Part shown: piece by piece, positions 1-10,014 of the stretch
Position numbering within the stretch: the first letter of the stretch is position 1
Layout: each line of letters begins with the position of its first letter
Translations under genes and position numbers: made by a program
Assembly: GCA_973895155.1 (NCBI GenBank)
Contig: OZ316899.1
Coordinates: forward strand, 11,966,001-12,030,000
Direction: 5' to 3'
DNA: 64,000 bases
From: Marsupella aquatica
Taxonomy: Eukaryota > Marchantiophyta
The notes under the pieces: model-generated
Seen by the model: the letters and a program-made list of their open reading frames with translations, nothing else
What the model was told of the DNA's origin: nothing
Databases searched by the model: none

Positions 1-130
1 AATTGATGCATTCGACATCTCTCACCCCTTGTCAACTTAGGGCCAATTTGTGGCTCCCAACTCTCCATCAAAGCTGTGATGTCTTCCTTTGGGATTGAAG
101 AGATAGTCGGTGGTTGCTATTTAGCAACAA
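1..130 (-). pseudogene. Retroelement polyprotein fragment beyond the MULE insertion
   Basis: Read on the minus strand, this piece continues in the same frame as the methyltransferase ORF at 6674-7421 if the MULE and one copy of its target duplication are removed. The junction gives a short open stretch with one TAG stop at 117-119, then residues such as PKEDITALMESWEPQIGPKL and RGERCRMHQ running off the window edge. An acidic or helical stretch of this kind often precedes the reverse transcriptase of Ty3/gypsy pol, so I infer that RT lies just outside the window. That inference rests on style and position, not on a seen RT motif. Confidence 0.5.
121..130. repeat. Left target-site duplication of the MULE
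   Basis: TTAGCAACAA is found here directly before the left terminal inverted repeat and again at 6664-6673 directly after the right one. Mutator-like elements usually duplicate 8-11 bp, so 10 bp fits. Confidence 0.85.
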
Positions 131-222
131 TAGCTTTTAACTACATTGCCACCAAAGATGTGGCAAATTACAATACTGCCACTATTTTTAGAGTATTTAT
201 AATACTGCCACCCTTTTTGTAT
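131..222 (+). repeat. MULE left terminal inverted repeat
   Basis: The 92 bp match the reverse complement of 6573-6663 with about three differences: the first base, one C/T, and a T5 versus T4 run. Long TIRs are typical of MULEs and usually contain the promoters for the internal genes. Confidence 0.88.
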
Positions 223-439
223 CCATGTAACCATACAGAGAGGAAGGGTAACCATGGGTCATGTTCCATCCCGCGATGGACACTTGTTGAGTGCTGGTGC
301 ATTCCGTTTGAATGTTTCATCCCCCGACTACAAGCTCACCGTAAACCACGTCAATTTTAAACTACCCTCCAAGTCGACCTTTCAACACAGCCTGGGCAGT
401 ATCCTTTGTGCGGGAAAGTTTGTTTGTGCACTCCAACGT

Positions 440-1045
440 TAGCTGCGCAGTGGAGTTCAAGCAATCTGGGCAGTGGATCGAGTTTGACCACTCTGGGTAG
501 TGGAGTTGAGCGCGAGCAATCTGGGCAGTAGAGTTTGAGCCATCCGGACTGTGAGCGCGAGTCCCCCCGCCAGGTAAACATGTGCATTACTTTGCTTGTA
601 CATTGTGGATGACTTTTTCACAACTTGGTTTCTCATTTTGTGACTTGAAATCCTACGAAAATTGGTGGTCGTAGGGTTTACATTAGTGTCACATAGCTCA
701 AACGATGCAATCGCCAGTTTGCTCAGTACCGCGCACATTGCTTTCTTGTTCATTTTATTTTGTGAACTCATTTGCCACGACTCCTTGGACCACACAATAG
801 CTGGTTCATATTCATACTCCCGCCCCCACTCCTTATAAGTCAATGCTTTGGAGACCTGTCACTCTGACTGGAATCGACCATGACCTTTAAAGCTTTGTTT
901 TCCAGGCGCAACAAAGTTGCCTCTACTCCATCAATTATTTACGCAACGGAGCTGCCTCTGCTCCATCGATTATTTGCGCAACGGAGCTGCCTCTGCGGAA
1001 TTAATTCTTTGTGCAACGGAGCTGCCTCTACGGAATAAATTTCTG
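440..1045 (+). repeat. Subterminal short tandem repeats inside the MULE
   Basis: Two degenerate arrays are visible. At about 447-545 the phrase CTGGGCAGTGGAG and variants recur four or more times. At about 905-1040 a unit of roughly 35 bp containing CAACGGAGCTGCCTCT recurs four times. Such arrays near MULE ends can bind transposase, but no binding site is demonstrable from the sequence alone. I see no convincing gene between 223 and 1262. Confidence 0.6.
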
Positions 1046-1262
1046 CAATAGACTTCGACAGTCGTGCAACACAGGTTGGATAGCACCTCCATCCAACCAT
1101 CAATGCAGCATTTTTGGTCTTGAATCCTTGAATGATGTAGTTCCTGAATTGTGAGGCTGAGGACTTCAGGTACTCTGCGATGAGACTTGCTCACCCTTGG
1201 TACATTGTGGTATTAGTGACTCATGTTCATGTCATGTGCACTTTGTACGTAGCACATCCAAA

Positions 1263-2090
1263 ATGGCTGCTGCGTCTTCCAATGTTTGTGGCAAGCTTGC
1301 CAAAGTCACAAATTACAACCCACTAAAAGACACAGTGGAATCATTGCGTAAACGGATCGATCTTGCCTTCAGGCCTCAATGGGATAGGTATGTAAACTCT
1401 TGCATTAGCTTATGCAGCCAGCTTAAATTCATTGAAGTATTGAACACATTATTCGTGTATGGTGCCTCTGTTTTTCTCTGCAACTGGTTTTCTGTGCAAT
1501 GTGCACTAAGTTTGAATACTATGGAACTTTTCTTAACCATTATTTCTCTGTGCTTCTCTTTCAGGTTTCCAGTGGGCAATTCCATAGAATCTTGTTGTTT
1601 TACATCACAAGCTATGAAAGATTACATAGCAAAGTATCACATCTTTGTTGCCAATCCAAAATGGAATTGGAAGCTTGTTCAGTCCACACGGGTTGACATG
1701 ACCAGGGCCTGGGTACGTCCTACTCCATTTGAGTTTTGGGCAGTGGAGGAGAGCGACAACATTGGGCGGGCATTCACTTTCCGGTTTGAGGATTGCAAAA
1801 TTGGCCAACAGCAAAAGATCCAGATTGGAAATCCAGCCGAGATTTTAGGAGAAGGGGAGGTCTTCAGAGATGGTGACCTTTGCTACTGTTTCCAAGAGGA
1901 GCCTGACTGTCTGCTTGTCACTGAATTGTTCTACCTGGAGACTATCACTGGCAAGAAAGGTTTTGTTGTGTTTGGCATTCATAAGTGGGTGCCTCAGAAT
2001 GTTAAAGATTGGAAATCCACTATTTCCAACCTACTAGCCATGCATTATTTCCATGAGCAGCCAGGAAGCTTTAAGGTGTACGAGAAGTAG
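1263..2090 (+). CDS. Orphan MULE passenger gene with one intron
   Basis: I do not recognise this protein. The preferred start is the ATG at 1263 (context CCAAAATGGCT), giving MAAASSNVCGKLAKVT. A strong donor (AG|GTATGT, intron from 1388) and a pyrimidine-rich acceptor (TTCTCTTTCAG, ending at 1564) mark a 177-nt intron. Its length is a multiple of three and it has no stop, so an unspliced frame also stays open. The spliced product is about 216 residues, soluble, with no signal peptide or membrane segment. It has a tryptophan- and charge-rich core (FVANPKWNWKLV, RAWVRPTPFEFW, FGIHKWVP). It converges on the transposase inside one pair of TIRs, in the position of mudrB in MuDR or of the accessory genes of VANDAL elements. 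That positional analogy is not homology, and its role is unknown. Confidence 0.6.
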   Translation: MAAASSNVCGKLAKVTNYNPLKDTVESLRKRIDLAFRPQWDRYVNSCISLCSQLKFIEVLNTLFVYGASVFLCNWFSVQCALSLNTMELFLTIISLCFSFRFPVGNSIESCCFTSQAMKDYIAKYHIFVANPKWNWKLVQSTRVDMTRAWVRPTPFEFWAVEESDNIGRAFTFRFEDCKIGQQQKIQIGNPAEILGEGEVFRDGDLCYCFQEEPDCLLVTELFYLETITGKKGFVVFGIHKWVPQNVKDWKSTISNLLAMHYFHEQPGSFKVYEK

Positions 2091-2972
2091 ATTGTAGCCT
2101 ACCTTACAGGCTTCGTCATTCTCATACTATAGTGGTGTTAGAAGAATATCTCTGGCCGCATATATAGCTCAGGTAGTTTGTAGCCGCACAAACATCAGAC
2201 TTTCGAGGCAGACTTTTGTTCTTACACTTGCTTTGCTGCCTCCAAGACTATTTTGACTATTGCAATGTACTATGCTTGGTCTTTTTCAATGAAACCCCAA
2301 ACACTTTTGTTGTTTGTGTACGTATTTACAATGTTGTTCATATAATGAAAGTGCAAGAGTCTGTTTTTAGAGTTCTGTAATACACAGCACATCCCTGAAC
2401 AGATCTTTGTGTGCCTTTGTTTTTCCATATGGTCGACTTTCATTTGCTGCATTGCCTTTGCAATGTAGTTATGCTTAGGTATTGTATGAAAGTTTATGGA
2501 ATGAAGGCAAGCAAATTGTTCGTTGTTTTGTTTTCATGTTTAGAGTGATCGTCCAGATCAAAAACTGCCCACACCTTACACATAGGAGTCCATCATCCAT
2601 CATCAGAGTCAATACAAATAAAGGGTAAGTGTGAAGTCCCCAGGGTGTACAAAGTAGTGAGATTGGCAAGAATTTTATCATTCATTGTCACATTCATTGC
2701 CAAAAGCAAACAACACCAGGGCCACATAAGAACCCATGTTCACAGTCACTCTCAACAAAATGTATCTTGCCAGTCCAAAATATGTTTATGACTGTAAGCA
2801 AAATCCTTCAGAAAAACTGGCTACAAGGGCACTAAATGAACCCATTTCGAAAGGGCAAGTTAAAGATGGGCCGCTTTCATTGTCGTCCTCCATGAATGGT
2901 GCTGACTGGTTTATATCCACAATGTCATCATTGTCATCTCCATTGCCAGAATCTGATATGTCTTCAAACTCC
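2091..2972. other. Intergenic stretch between the convergent MULE genes
   Basis: AT-rich sequence with no open frame that I can support. It must hold the 3' ends of both convergent MULE genes. No clear terminal repeat or hairpin was seen. Confidence 0.5.
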
Positions 2973-5233
2973 TCACCACAAGTGTGAGTTCTGTCCTCTC
3001 CTGCCCATGTCCAAGTTGATCCTTCTTAAGCTGGCAAGTTCGCTTGTCATGGCCCCTTTCCTTGCAGAAACCACAGGTCCTGGGCAATCAGACCCCATCC
3101 TCCTCTGGAACCTCATCCTTGGTTTCTCAGTTGGACGTCCTCGCTTCCGCCTCTTCAAAGGTGGACCACACCATGAATCAGGGTGTAGATCATCCTTCAA
3201 AATTGCAGGAAGGCTACTACTATACGTCTGTTTGAATGAATCCATAGAACAAAATGGTGAAACAAAATCGTAATGGCGAAGATGCAATCTGGTAATAGCT
3301 CTCCAAGCATGACTACATGGAATGCCCACATCCTGCCAATCACCACACAAACATTCCTTCAGTGGCTCCAAACTGACCAAGAAATGCCTGCCACTCGAAT
3401 CTGTAATTCTGACTTCCGTAGGGCTTGATGGGTCTGCAACAAGTTGAAGACCTTCCTCATGTTGATCCCTTAGTATTGCCATGATGTTCGGAGGAAATGG
3501 TGTACTTGGTCAAGTGCAAGCTAGAGGGGTACCAAAGGAGTCCCCAAGGACTAGCTCAAAAAGGAGAGGGGAAGGACTAGAAATGTCATTAAGATTTAGT
3601 TGAGCACACTCCCAAAAAGGTTGGGCACACTTTCAAACGATTGGGGGCACTGCCAACAATGTTGTGCACACTTCCAAAAAGATTGGGCACACTTCTAGAA
3701 TTCCCAAACATTTGGACACACTTCCAAACATTTGGCATGCATGATCTAACCTTTCAATCTCACCAAAACAATCCTGGCCATTCCATGTAACATTTTGGTC
3801 TTTTTGTCCTCTAGTGATTGCTTTTACCAAGGACCTATGTCCTTTTGGTGGAGAAAATGGAGATCCTTTCAGTACCCCTCTAGCTTGCACTTGACCACTT
3901 AAAGACTCTGCAAGCATCCTCTTCTCATAGTAGTGCTTCATCATGTAATCCCATATCAGATTGGATTGTTTGAAGGCCACTTCTTGTTGCTCAGCCTTCA
4001 GTGCTCGATTTGTGCTCTCAGCTTGCTGGGATGTCTTGTGGCCCCACCTAATAATGACAATGCCAATAACAACATCAAAACAAAACACTGAATTTCTCTT
4101 CAAGGAGTTGAATGACTAATGCATCAATGGGTAGGGTGTATGAAGTATGACCTGGGATAGGGCATAAATGCTCTTGAGTAATGAGATGGATAAGCAGTGT
4201 TCACAATGTACTCAAATGCTGATGGGTGCTCATGTTCAATGCGGTCTAGCCTCCGCAAGTACTGTCTGATCCTTGTTGGCAGCATACACCAGCCCATCAA
4301 ATGCTTTCCTTGCTGCCTTGTTGAAGTGGGCTTGCAAATTTTTTCCCAAGTGCCATGTGCAAAAAGCATGGAATGCTAGTGGGAAGACCTCATCCACAAC
4401 ATTCTGCAGTCCCTTCTCTCTATCTGAAATAAAAACAGTACAACTACGAGACAATTCTGGGATTGCATCATGCAAGCACTTCAGAAATCTCATCCAAAAT
4501 TGTTCATTTTCTGACTGAACCATGCAATAAGCCCGAATCAAAACAGTGTTATTAGCATCTAACACTGTGGTTACCAATAACATCCGAGGATATGCTGACT
4601 TGGTGTGAGTGCCATCTAAAGCAACGAGCGGCCTACAGTGTGGATAAGCCTTTCGAGATGCTGAAGGACACACAAAGAGAGTTTCAAAGGATCCATTTGG
4701 TGCCGTGTAGTTTGCCACAACCCCTGGATCCCTTTGTAAAATGTGGTGACAATGACTAGGAATGAGATGGAAGGACTCCTTCTCATCACCATCTAGTCGG
4801 ACAAGAGCCTTTTTCTTGGCTGTATGTCCTGTGTGACATCTGGATGCCAACTAGCCTGGGCAGTGTCCCTCAAAGAGCAAGCTCTGGTTTGTCTGTTTTT
4901 AATTAAAATGTCAAAGATCAAAGTAGCCAAGTAGTCAGATGAATTATGCATTTGCCTAATGTAATAATCTACTGCACAACAAGTATGGTGATCATTCAAT
5001 TGCATAATGGTAATAGTTTCCGTCTTGGAGCTCATAATGACTCAAATGGACCACTGACATTTCTGGGTAGGGTTTTCATGCCACCACATTTTGCATTTCC
5101 CAAGAAAACATAGTCTGTCCTTTTTGTAAGTTGTAATAACCCGTTCTGTTGCCACCCCATGCCTAACAATTGCCATCTTGACATCATCCCAACACTCAAA
5201 TGTCTCACCTTTCTTTAAAGAAGCAACAACCAT
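2973..5233 (-). pseudogene. MULE (MuDR-type) transposase, broken
   Basis: Minus-strand pieces line up in transposase order. At 5233-4793 lies the MuDR N-terminal DNA-binding region (GETFECWDDVKMAI, then C/W/H residues ending NDHHTC), crossed by a TGA at 5042-5044. At 4850-4236 lies the MULE catalytic domain (VALDGTHTKSAYPR, SDREKGLQNVV, HAFCTWHLGKNL). At 4369-4124 is a shifted frame, and at 4103-3898 the RWGHKTSQQAESTNRAL stretch. After a MITE, 3503-2973 has a SWIM zinc finger (CLCGDWQDVGIPCSH) and an AT-hook-like KRRKRGRP. A zinc knuckle (CGFCKERGHDKRTC) sits in another frame near 3030-3075. At least two frameshifts plus the stop and the MITE make it non-functional as read. Some breaks, such as near 4104-4130, could be introns. 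Confidence 0.85.
3508..3896. mobile_element. 389-bp MITE inside the transposase exon
   Basis: Terminal inverted repeats of about 25 bp (GGTCAAGTGCAAGCTAGAGG and following bases) are perfect at 3508-3532 and 3872-3896. ACTT flanks both sides (3504-3507 and 3897-3900). The interior is non-coding, with repeated TTGGGCACACTT-like phrases. Removing it with one ACTT fuses the two sides in the same frame, so it landed in a coding exon. The short element, TIRs and 4-bp duplication fit a MITE, but I cannot assign its superfamily. Confidence 0.85.
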
Positions 5234-6572
5234 GACTGTAGTATGTTACACCCAAAAAATTTATCCTCTGCATACACACAAAAAAAGGATGTCACAAGTC
5301 AGGCCTATATAAACAGATGGGATCAAAGCATCCATTTTGGCGTAGTTCCCCCGCCCCCAAAAATATATATATATATATAACAAAAATGCTGAAACAGATG
5401 TCCTCAGTGCACAGAGAATATGCTCAAACAGGAAAGAGAAAAGTTTTGGCTATATATGGATAGGGGTGGGGTTGAGAGCATACCAGATACTAGGCCACGC
5501 ACTTCAGAGCAAATAATAAACTGATGCCTTGAGAAATCTGACAGGAAAGATAAAATGCTCAAACATATGTCCTCAGTGTACAGAACATTATCGCAGCAAG
5601 GAATCTCCCAACTCAATCTCCAAAGCCAGGGAACTGAATTTAAGGGGTACTAAGTTGAGATAGGTACACTAGCAGAGTCAATGTTGAGCCGTGGAAATAA
5701 ATAAAAACATTTCCAAGTCAACTTTTGTGTGCAATAGAGTGTTGGGGTAATGCTTCCGTTCCCACTTCCGCAAAAGACAAAGGCTTCCAATCAGACTAAA
5801 GAAGGCCGGAACTGAACTCATGTAGTGTTTGTGTCGACAATATTAGTTTTGATGTTGGAATGTGAATGTTGCCTACGTACTGCAACACTAAGATTGCCTG
5901 TCGAGAAGGGACCTACCAAAGACCTTGCATCAATGCCATTATAGTACGGGATAGTTTAATACCTTTGCCTTGAAGACATCCAGGGCATAGCCAATTTTCT
6001 CATAACGGCTTCAAATGCAACTGCAGGTATCTGTGTCCTCACTATGATTTGTCTTCAGCTTGCGATCACTAAACTTCACTCGCCTGAACCACTTCGGCCT
6101 GCTTCCTTCCACTAAACACGTGATGAATGTGAAATTCAGCTAGTCAGTAGCATTTTTGACAGAGCAAAATGTAGATAATTTTTTTGTCCTCTAGGGTGCG
6201 ATTGCAAGGCGGCAAGAAGGATCGAAGCATCATTACTAAATCCCGGGACTAAAACAGTTGGCGATGACGCTCAGGGCCTGTGCGTAGTGACTTTGCACTC
6301 ATCCTTCATTCCAACCCGGCCATGAACATTCTGCCTGCAGCCATGCTTATTCAAAGGCTGCTAGGGTGATTCCCACTGATTTCTATGTTGTGTTGAAATG
6401 TCTCGCCAAACTGCAGACTATGGATGAACAACAGTCCTGCGCAGTCCGGGAGGGAGAGTCTGGCTGAACATTGGACGAAAAACTTCACCATTAACAGACC
6501 TGACAGATTATTCAGCCTACGAGGGTGAGACACATCAACCATGGGTTTACTCAAGTAGTCCCAAGTAACCGC
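5234..6572. other. MULE right-hand subterminal region
   Basis: I see no supportable gene. It contains a short TA microsatellite near 5366-5379 and should include the promoter and 5' leader of the minus-strand transposase. Confidence 0.5.
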
Positions 6573-6663
6573 ATACAAAAGGGTGGCAGTATTATAAATA
6601 CTCTAAAAATAGTGGCAGTATTGTAATTTGCCACATCTTTAGTGGCAATGTAGTTAAAAGCTG
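6573..6663 (-). repeat. MULE right terminal inverted repeat
   Basis: The reverse complement matches 131-222 over its whole length with about three differences. The 10-bp duplication at 6664-6673 follows immediately. Confidence 0.88.
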
Positions 6664-6673
6664 TTAGCAACAA
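6664..6673. repeat. Right target-site duplication of the MULE
   Basis: TTAGCAACAA, identical to 121-130. Confidence 0.85.
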
Positions 6674-8210
6674 TTTGAGCAGTCCCAACCTGCTCAACAA
6701 TCTGTCTTGCCTTGGCCAATCCTGCCATAGGTCCATGGACTGTCTGCTTGCCCCCAGTTATGGTTGCTACTGTCTTAGTAGGCCGCAAGCTCACCAATGG
6801 ACGATCAGTAACACCAAAAGAGCGCATCCGCAATTGTTTAGCTAATCCCAAGTTGATAATCCAAGTCAAGCAATTCAAATCCATGGCTTGACCAAGGACC
6901 TGGCGATGTGAACTCTTTGACACAGAGGCAACTGCAGTAGTGCCTGTCAAAAATCCCATAGCATGCTCTCTTTCATCAGCAGTAGGTTCCACTAACTGCT
7001 GTAGAGTTGTATCCCATACAAGTCCAGGCCCACCTGCTCTGAATGCATATGAAGCAGAATGACTCACAAAAGTGGGTAATGCACAACGTGGGCAACCAAC
7101 TACATTGACTACTGCCAATGGTGGTCTGTCAGGCTGGGTCACACCTTGTGCACGACGCCTTGGATCCAAAATATCATCCACCACCAAGGCTGCTAAGCAA
7201 GGAATGCTATCAAATGCTCGCTTCAACACCTCACAAGGTAACAAATTAGTCCACCATAAGCGTGGACAATGTGCACGAGAGCCCACACGTGCAACATCCA
7301 ATAACATAGCAGGTCCAATCCAAGACTTAACCTGATGAACACTGGCAATAAGTTGATGACGATCATCCCCCAATAATGGCACATTCTCCAAAATGTAGGC
7401 AGGGGAATGTGTTCGATGCATCTGAAGATGATGCTAATCCCATAACATCTCCCAAAATAATGCAGATCGTGGATCATGAAGTCCATGTCCAACTCCAGCT
7501 CTAGATTGACCTTGACATGGCCAACCTGCAATCACCAAATCAATGGGGCCAACGCGATCCAAATGATCCGCCCCCAACAATGAAATATCAGCTGGTAATG
7601 CATGCTGATAATCACGAACGGCATCCACTGGCAACAACTGTGGGTAACGTTCGACCAACAATGCCACATTACGTAATGAGACTCTACGTGCTGTCTCATC
7701 AGTCTCCACATACAAATAACTGCACACAAGAATGTCGGCTTGAAGAACGACAGCCAATCCAGTGCTAATTCCACCAAATAAATCCAACAAACAAATACCC
7801 TCATGTGGATATTGCCATGCAATAGGAGTAGTATCCAGTGGTGAAAGACTCACTGGTCCATTTGCAGTTGACTGCTCTGCTCCTGATTGCGATGTAAAAG
7901 CATGACGCCATGCATCATGTATCAATCGGGCTGCACTTTGTGGCAAGGCCTGTCCAGTAGCCCATAATGGTGTCACAACACTATCAATGGGCAATCCATG
8001 CATGAAGTGTTCCTCATGTGCCTCCTCCACCGTAGGAACATCTGTTGCATGTGTGTTACCCTCAATCAAATCATCAACTCTAGTAATCAAACTACTGAAT
8101 GCTGCCAAAGACAATGGTGTAGATTTGGGGCCTCCAACAGGTCCACTAAATTGCACTAGCAATTGGCTCAATCGAGCATCTCCAGATTGCCAATCGGGTT
8201 GATACGACAC
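6664..8210 (-). pseudogene. Retroelement-borne C5 cytosine DNA methyltransferase
   Basis: Two minus-strand frames (8210-7434 and 7421-6664) are in register and separated only by a TAG at 7434-7436. The first holds motif I (LLDLFGGIST, residues 141-150), an acidic motif II (YVETDETARR) and motif IV with the catalytic cysteine (DLVIAGWPCQGQSRAG, PCQ at 231-233), then HDPRSALFWEML. The second holds motif VI (YILENVPLL), a VGSRAHCPRLWWTNL segment that recalls the SxxHRxRyFWGN motif of the DNMT3/DRM group, a motif IX-like ADEREHAMGF and a motif X-like LGQAMDLNCLTWI. All core motifs are present, so the enzyme was complete before decay. An aspartic protease lies upstream on the same strand, which indicates that it belonged to a retroelement polyprotein. 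The MULE broke the frame just after the enzyme. Enzymes of this kind methylate position 5 of cytosine using S-adenosylmethionine. Present activity is unlikely. Confidence 0.85.
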
Positions 8211-8688
8211 CGATTCATTCCAAAAATCTTTTTGAAACGATCATACCTATGGGATTCATTCCAAAAATCGGTATGGAAAACGATCATACCACGAATCCCA
8301 TAGGATAGAGTCCAGTAAGATCTTTTTAGACCGGGAGTTCCTTGGTACTCCTCAAAACTTACAGATCGTTGTCGTACACCCTTCTTTTTGGGTTTGAGTG
8401 GCACAACTAATTTTGGACCAGAACGTAAATTGACAAATACAAGTCTACTAGTAGTAGGATTTTCTACAGTTCCTACTTGATTGCTCTGCTGGATCGATGA
8501 TACTCTGGCATTCACAAATCTTGATGGTGGGAAATTGGGGGACTGGAAATCAATGAGTAAATCTCTTGGCCGAACTTCTGATTCCGGGGGTGCACTTTGC
8601 GAAGACGAAGCACCTTTCTTCTTACTTCAAATTGGCTGGATTTTCTCAGGCATTCCTCATCTCCATTTTCCCGAATGACCTGATCAAG
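8168..8688 (-). pseudogene. Linker between protease and methyltransferase
   Basis: The minus-strand frame 8515-8168 encodes a basic linker (LVVPLKPKKKGVRQRSVSFE, then a tail with FWNES). A tandem duplication of about 42 bp, marked by GATTCATTCCAAAAATC at 8211-8227 and 8253-8269, shifts the frame. Without one copy, FWNES would run directly into the methyltransferase N terminus (SYQPDWQSGD). Part of 8516-8688 also reads as charged protein after the protease, with stops. The simplest reading is one continuous protease-linker-methyltransferase polyprotein before decay. Confidence 0.55.
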
Positions 8689-9060
8689 CTAAATATCTTC
8701 ACGATTCCACTGAATCCAGGATGTGCTTAAAAGAAGCGAGGAGAGATGTGATTCATGTGGCCCAATTACATAAAAATCCAGGTGATAAATACTATCACCA
8801 ATTTGAATGGGTACCGCGTTGAGTTCTCCTATAGGTTTAATTAATTGTCCATTGATCCAGAACTGTGTGTAGGTAGGTAAGATTGGTGCAAGAGCTAAGT
8901 TCTGAGCCAAGCGAGAAGATAGTAGATTGATTATGGATCCTCTATCAATGGAGACCTCTTTAACTAAGTATCCCGCCAATCTAACCTGAGATTCAAAAGA
9001 GCTTTGAATGGACCTTGCCATCGCACTGGAGGGATGCATTGTGGACTTAACTCCGAACAT
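8689..9060 (-). pseudogene. Retropepsin-like aspartic protease of the methyltransferase retroelement
   Basis: The 123-residue frame contains VSIDRGSIINLLSSRLAQNL, matching the retropepsin active-site pattern D-x-G-(S/A)-x-x-N-L-(L/I)-S, but with R where the first G of DGGS is usual. A downstream FYVIGPHESHLSSLLLSTSW corresponds to the usual flap-to-ILGRPW region, with the glycine-arginine pair lost. Proteases of this type process retroviral-like polyproteins. Position and strand place it upstream of the methyltransferase. Confidence 0.7.
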
Positions 9061-10014
9061 GCTTTCTCAAGGCTCAAGATCTTAAAAGTTACTAGGTCAA
9101 GACTGGGGACAATCGCCTCTCTTCCTCTCTGCGAGGTGTGCCTCTAGGTACTTCCCTCTTGCTAGATGGCTTTGTCGTGGACAACAGGCTTGTCCCGGTT
9201 TGAGTCTCCTCAGCGTTGAGGTCTAGAAGACCACAATCCCTTGAAGCACAAGGTCGGAAAAGCTGCGCCCTTGCGTATGTGTACTGCAAAATTCAGGCAG
9301 GTGCGTTGTTTTGGAGCTGCGAGCTTCAGAACGTCAAACCTCCAAAGTTCCAGAGCGTAAGAGCGTCAAAGCACCCAAGCACAAATGGCATTGAACTCTA
9401 GAGCTTCAAAACACAAAGGCGCCAAAGCACAAAAGTGCCTTAGCTCCGTAACCGTTAGATTCCAACTCTTCGTATCTGGCACTTGTCCTCTTTGAGTTCA
9501 GTACTTCGTCACTCGTTGTCTGCACTGGGTCACCTTCTTCTCCTGTTGCCTCGTGTTTCTCTCTGGAGAATTTCACTCGCCAAATCTGCAATGGAAATTA
9601 CAATGTATCTTTCTCCGGTAATTCTCCCATTCAACCTTAATACTACTAGATGTAAATTCGCTCCTTCCCACCAAGTTATAGACAACCAATGAACTTCGCG
9701 TCTACCTCTTACACTTAGCACCCAAGTTTGCACATACCTATTGCGCAGATTCCTAATGCGTAAGGATCCCAAGAATCTAATGGGTGGGGGCATTCTAAAA
9801 GGGGAAATCTTCCATCTTACTCCAAGGCTAAACTACCTGAGCTACCATCAATTGAACAGAGAGGTTTCTAATCCTCCTTAATTTAGCCAACCTTCTTTTT
9901 GGGTGAGAAATTAAGATACATTCTGCACCCATGAGTTGTTTGGCCTTACTATCTTAGCTACTTCTATCTTCTTTCAATTTTCCTTCTTCTAATTTAGCAT
10001 AGGTTCCATTCCGT
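9061..10014 (-). other. Decayed upstream (gag side) part of the methyltransferase retroelement
   Basis: No frame gives a recognisable gag or zinc-knuckle domain. The region ends where the 10-19 kb gypsy element inserted: CCGT at 10011-10014 recurs at 19074-19077. By position it should contain the gag side of the older element and continue at 19074-19510. Confidence 0.35.

Larger units (their letters stand above)
131..6663. mobile_element. Mutator-like element (MULE), about 6.5 kb
   Basis: Long terminal inverted repeats (131-222 and 6573-6663) and a 10-bp target duplication define both ends. Inside are a degenerate MuDR-type transposase on the minus strand (2973-5233) and an unrelated spliced gene on the plus strand (1263-2090). 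The two genes converge, as mudrA and mudrB do in maize MuDR. The element inserted into the methyltransferase retroelement. Its transposase has several frame breaks and a MITE insertion, so this copy is probably not autonomous. Confidence 0.88.

Noticed and set aside
9092-9793. Minus-strand frames as gag of the methyltransferase element
   Set aside because: No gag fold, zinc knuckle or consistent frame could be seen. Left as decayed sequence.
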